Positions 5,672-7,949 of a stretch of DNA of 7,949 bases are shown here, piece by piece. Positions within the stretch are counted from its first letter, which is position 1. The number at the start of each line of letters is the position of its first letter. The DNA is taken from assembly GCA_029779375.1 (NCBI GenBank), contig JAKPAR010000349.1, positions 1 through 7,949 of the forward strand, given 5' to 3'. The translations under genes were made by a program, and so were the position numbers. The DNA is from Bacillota bacterium (GTDB taxonomy: Bacteria > Bacillota > Clostridia > Tissierellales > Sporanaerobacteraceae). The notes under the pieces are model-generated. The model worked only from the letters and a program-made list of their open reading frames with translations. It did no database searches and was not told where the DNA came from.

Positions 5672-6755
5672 CTTTTCTTTCCTCCCTTCTTCTCATAAGC
5701 AAATCGACAAAAGCTTCAAGTCTTGTTAAATACCCCGCCTCTCCTGTCATTTCATCCAATACCAAAGTCATAATTGGAATATTGCAATCTTTCTGCACTT
5801 GAGGCAGTATACTTTTGGCCACTATCTCTGGCATACAATTCAAAGGTAAAAGTTGTATAACTCCATCAAATCCTTGTTTTGCATAGTAAACAGCACTTCC
5901 TACAGTTTCTCTTCCATGACCTCCAACTAATGTAGACAAATAGGGTTTTGCCAATTGATATTTCATATTTTCTTCTTTAGAACCAAATGGAAAACTAGTC
6001 ACATGATGCTTAACCCATTTGGTAGGTGTCAAACTTTTCTCCACATAAACTCCCATATGACCTAATTTTTTTTCTACTTCTAAATTCACAAAAGGCTCAA
6101 TAATTGTATATATTTCTCCAACAATCCCTATTCTTATAGGGTTTTTGCTTTTGTCTATTGGAATATTTTTAAGACTATACTCGACTTCATCCATTAATTT
6201 AAGCATCTTCTCTGCCCCAAAGGTATTCTCAATATTTTTATAGTATTCCTCCATTATAGCGTCCACTTCATAACTATCTATTGCATAAGCCCTTTTTTCA
6301 TTAGACAATTGAGTTAGATAATCTGCTTTTTGAATAAGTTTCCATCCAAGTTTACCAGCCTTTATTACATCTTTATAACTATTTATATTTAAAGCTTTTG
6401 AAAGTCCTTCTTTCAATTGATCTAATCCTTCAGATATAGGATCAAACACTATCATATCTACCTCGTAACCCAAATCCCACAATATATTTTGCTCTAATAC
6501 AGAATAATATCCAAATCTACAAGGTCCACAGCTTCCAGTTATGAGAATAGTGTCTGCACCTTTTTCAATACTTTCTATATAATTGCCAATATTCACTTTA
6601 AAAGGTAAACATATATTTTCTGGGGAATATTTGGTGCCTATCTCTAAAGTTCTAGAACTACACCTTGGAGGCGGTACTACTTCTTGACCTAATTCTTCTA
6701 AAAATGCTTTCCCAGCAATATACACATTACCTAAGTGTGGAAATGTTAAAATCAT
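5646..6755 (-). CDS. HgdB-like/DUF2229 'CoA protein activase' family protein, middle gene
   Basis: 369 residues from ATG 6755, with GGAGGG 6-7 bases upstream. It resembles the 2-hydroxyglutaryl-CoA dehydratase D-component/DUF2229 superfamily. N-terminal features are FPHLGNVYIAGKAFLEELG (5-23), PPPRCSSRT (28-36), ENICLPFKVNIGNYI (46-60) and GSCGPCRFGYY (74-84). C-terminal features are GGHGRETVGSAVYYA (278-292), LLPLNCMPEIVAKSILP (302-318) and DEMTGEAGYLTRLEAFVDLL (334-353). C32, C49, C76, C79 and C307 are good candidates for iron-sulfur ligands. Family members are split-gene counterparts of the very long (about 1400-residue) activase fusions of many Firmicutes. It overlaps the first gene by 29 bases and the activase by 26. 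The reaction is unknown; reductive electron transfer supplied by the downstream ATPase is inferred. Confidence 0.85.
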   Translation of the reverse strand: MILTFPHLGNVYIAGKAFLEELGQEVVPPPRCSSRTLEIGTKYSPENICLPFKVNIGNYIESIEKGADTILITGSCGPCRFGYYSVLEQNILWDLGYEVDMIVFDPISEGLDQLKEGLSKALNINSYKDVIKAGKLGWKLIQKADYLTQLSNEKRAYAIDSYEVDAIMEEYYKNIENTFGAEKMLKLMDEVEYSLKNIPIDKSKNPIRIGIVGEIYTIIEPFVNLEVEKKLGHMGVYVEKSLTPTKWVKHHVTSFPFGSKEENMKYQLAKPYLSTLVGGHGRETVGSAVYYAKQGFDGVIQLLPLNCMPEIVAKSILPQVQKDCNIPIMTLVLDEMTGEAGYLTRLEAFVDLLMRRREERKVGELLFGC

Positions 6756-7734
6756 CTTTATCCCTCCATTTCATCATATCTATAAAGGCTTCTACCCTAG
6801 TGTCTATACCAGCTTCCCCTGTTTGTTCATCCAATGTGAGAAGAGTAAATGGTATTCCTTTATTTTTAGCTTTTCTTTCTATTAAATCTATAAGTATAGA
6901 ATCTATTCCGCATCCAAATGACGATAAATATATTATTCCATCTACTTCATCTCTTTCTATAAGACTAAAAGCTGAACCAACTATTCGCCTTCCATAAGTC
7001 CAAAACATTCTTTTGGGCAACTGAGCAGAATAATATATTATCTCATCTTTATTAACCATTTCAGGAGTCATCACCTTTATTCCCTTGTTGATTAATTTTG
7101 AAATAATATTCATATTTAGGTACTCATCATATATATTATATGGATGTCCTACAACCATAATACTCATATCATGTTTTTTTGAATTATAATTTAAATCTAC
7201 AAATGTTTTATTGTACATCTTAATTGCTTCTATAGGAATTACTCCTTTGCTTAAAAGATATAAGTATCTTTGATAGGATTCTTCAGCTTTTTTATAAGCA
7301 TTTCTTATTTTAGAACTATTTTTAATTACACATTTCCCAGCTTCATAAACAGCTTTTTTATATTTCGAACTAGTATAGCTATTCTTTCTTAAATTTATAT
7401 TGGTATCAATTATAGGAGGTAAATCTTCTATAGAAAATTTCACCATATCAGGAAGTCCTAAAATTTTAGGACAGCAGTATTCCATTTTTCGAATACTAAT
7501 TATTTTAGGTATAAATATATAGTCTACTTTATCTTTTAAATAATCTACATGACCATGAAATACTTTTACTGGAAGGCAACATTCATCCACACAGCTAAGA
7601 ACTCCACTGTTTAATATCTCTTTATTGCTCTTTGGAGACACAACTACTTTAGCTCCAAGTTCCTCAAAAAATTCAGCCCATAAAGGATAATAATCATAGA
7701 AAAGCATCCCTCTTGGTATCCCGATTTTACACAT
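6727..7734 (-). CDS. HgdB-like/DUF2229 'CoA protein activase' family protein, first gene of the operon
   Basis: 335 residues from ATG 7734, with GGAGGGG and then seven T directly before the start. It opens with GIPRGMLFYDYYPLWAEFF (5-23), typical of this family. It carries CVDECCLPVKVFHGHV (48-63), EYCCPK (85-90), the GRRIVGSAFSLIERDEVDG region (248-266), SSFGCGIDSI (271-280) and DEQTGEAGIDTRVEAFIDMM (302-321). The last motif and the CLPxKV motif are shared with the next protein, so the two are paralogues and probably form a heterodimer, like the two subunits of 2-hydroxyacyl-CoA dehydratases. C48, C52/C53, C87/C88 and C275 are candidate cluster ligands. A lysine-rich helical stretch (about 115-180) links the halves. 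The gene begins just after an unusual hairpin that buries its ribosome binding site. Biological role unknown. Confidence 0.85.
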   Translation of the reverse strand: MCKIGIPRGMLFYDYYPLWAEFFEELGAKVVVSPKSNKEILNSGVLSCVDECCLPVKVFHGHVDYLKDKVDYIFIPKIISIRKMEYCCPKILGLPDMVKFSIEDLPPIIDTNINLRKNSYTSSKYKKAVYEAGKCVIKNSSKIRNAYKKAEESYQRYLYLLSKGVIPIEAIKMYNKTFVDLNYNSKKHDMSIMVVGHPYNIYDEYLNMNIISKLINKGIKVMTPEMVNKDEIIYYSAQLPKRMFWTYGRRIVGSAFSLIERDEVDGIIYLSSFGCGIDSILIDLIERKAKNKGIPFTLLTLDEQTGEAGIDTRVEAFIDMMKWRDKDDFNISTLR

Positions 7735-7785
7735 AAAAAAACCCCTCCAATCGTCATTAGTATATTATTGACAGATTGGAAGGAT
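7735..7785 (-). terminator. Hairpin plus U7 that contains the next gene's ribosome binding site (terminator/attenuator)
   Basis: On the minus strand CCTTCCAATC-T-GTCA (7783-7769) pairs with TGACGATTGGAGGG (7756-7743): 14 pairs with one bulged U and one G-U pair, extendable by two more, with a 12-base loop. Seven U (7741-7735) follow directly, then the AUG of the first DUF2229 gene. It has the form of an intrinsic terminator for the gene ending at 7813, yet its 3' arm is the Shine-Dalgarno sequence GGAGGGG of the next gene. Folding would therefore either stop transcription or hide the ribosome binding site. Confidence 0.7.
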
Positions 7786-7816
7786 AATATAACAAAAATA
7801 TTACATTAAAATTCAA
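7786..7816 (-). promoter_or_regulatory. Weak candidate promoter for the activase operon
   Basis: On the minus strand TTGAAT (7816-7811), which overlaps the stop codon of the upstream gene, is followed after 19 bases by TATATT (7791-7786). The spacing is longer than ideal. Transcription would start near 7779, inside the 5' arm of the leader hairpin, so these transcripts would carry a shortened, weaker hairpin. Confidence 0.25.
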
Positions 7817-7949
7817 TCTTCATATTCATCTAATTCATCCATATTCATCAGATAATATAGATTTATCATAGAAGCTAATATTTCTTCTTTACTTGTAATT
7901 CTTGGATCTAATGAAATTTCTATATAATCCATAAAATCCTCTGGCTTTT
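7813..7949 (-). CDS. Unidentified protein, C-terminal end (partial)
   Basis: The minus strand is open from the window edge to TGA at 7815-7813, giving the last 44 residues of a protein that starts outside the window. It reads KPEDFMDYIEISLDPRITSK and then continues with a helix containing EEILASMINLYYLMN and an acidic end (MDELDEYED). I do not recognise the family. An internal ATG occurs at 7932 but has no good ribosome binding site, so the ORF probably continues upstream. The gene ends 78 bases before the activase operon, and the hairpin at 7735-7785 is positioned as its terminator. Confidence 0.6.
   Translation of the reverse strand, partial: KPEDFMDYIEISLDPRITSKEEILASMINLYYLMNMDELDEYED

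Noticed and set aside
6665..6997. Plus-strand open frame of 110 codons across the junction of the two DUF2229 genes
   Set aside because: It is antisense to two well-supported conserved genes and has no supporting signals.
1..7949. CRISPR array, tRNA/rRNA genes, transposase or phage genes
   Set aside because: No regularly spaced repeats, RNA-gene sequences or mobile-element proteins are visible on either strand.

Overview
The window is an AT-rich, tightly packed stretch with strong AGGAGG-type ribosome binding sites. It carries an HD-GYP protein, Gate-domain membrane proteins, genes related to oxygen-sensitive 2-hydroxyacyl-CoA dehydratases, and a candidate sporulation (sigma-E-like) promoter. 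Together these point to an anaerobic, probably spore-forming Firmicute of the Clostridia/Tissierellia type. This is inferred from gene content and base composition; nothing here fixes the species.

Left part (1-2569). The + strand opens with the last 52 codons of an L-asparaginase, followed by a hairpin terminator. Next is a divergent pair: a minus-strand beta-propeller-like protein (start at 1381, not the longer GTG start) and a plus-strand cysteine-rich protein of 334 residues. Neither has a visible signal peptide or membrane segment. A sigma-E-like promoter in front of the propeller gene suggests that the pair may belong to the spore surface. The propeller gene ends at a run of nine A containing a canonical A-AAA-AAG slippery heptamer. 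The -1 frame beyond it encodes a near-perfect coiled-coil tail, so either the protein has a frameshifted 397-residue form or the reading frame is broken here.

Middle part (2536-4628). A perfect 34-bp palindrome separates the converging genes. To its right, on the minus strand, lies a probable operon read from right to left: two small Gate-domain membrane proteins that look like half-transporters (138 and 158 residues), then an HD-GYP c-di-GMP phosphodiesterase. It has an extended -10 promoter with a 19-bp palindrome over the predicted transcription start.

Right part (4671-7949). A three-gene operon on the minus strand encodes two HgdB-like/DUF2229 'CoA protein activase' family proteins and an acyl-CoA dehydratase activase (BadF/HgdC ATPase) with an extra C-terminal cysteine cluster. 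The genes overlap by 29 and 26 bases, so they are probably translated together. The first gene's ribosome binding site lies inside the 3' arm of a strong hairpin that is followed directly by seven U and the AUG, so terminator and translation start are one element. The window ends in the 3' part of an unidentified minus-strand gene.

The most notable points are the slippery site with the hidden coiled-coil tail, the fused terminator/ribosome binding site, and the possible spore-surface gene pair.
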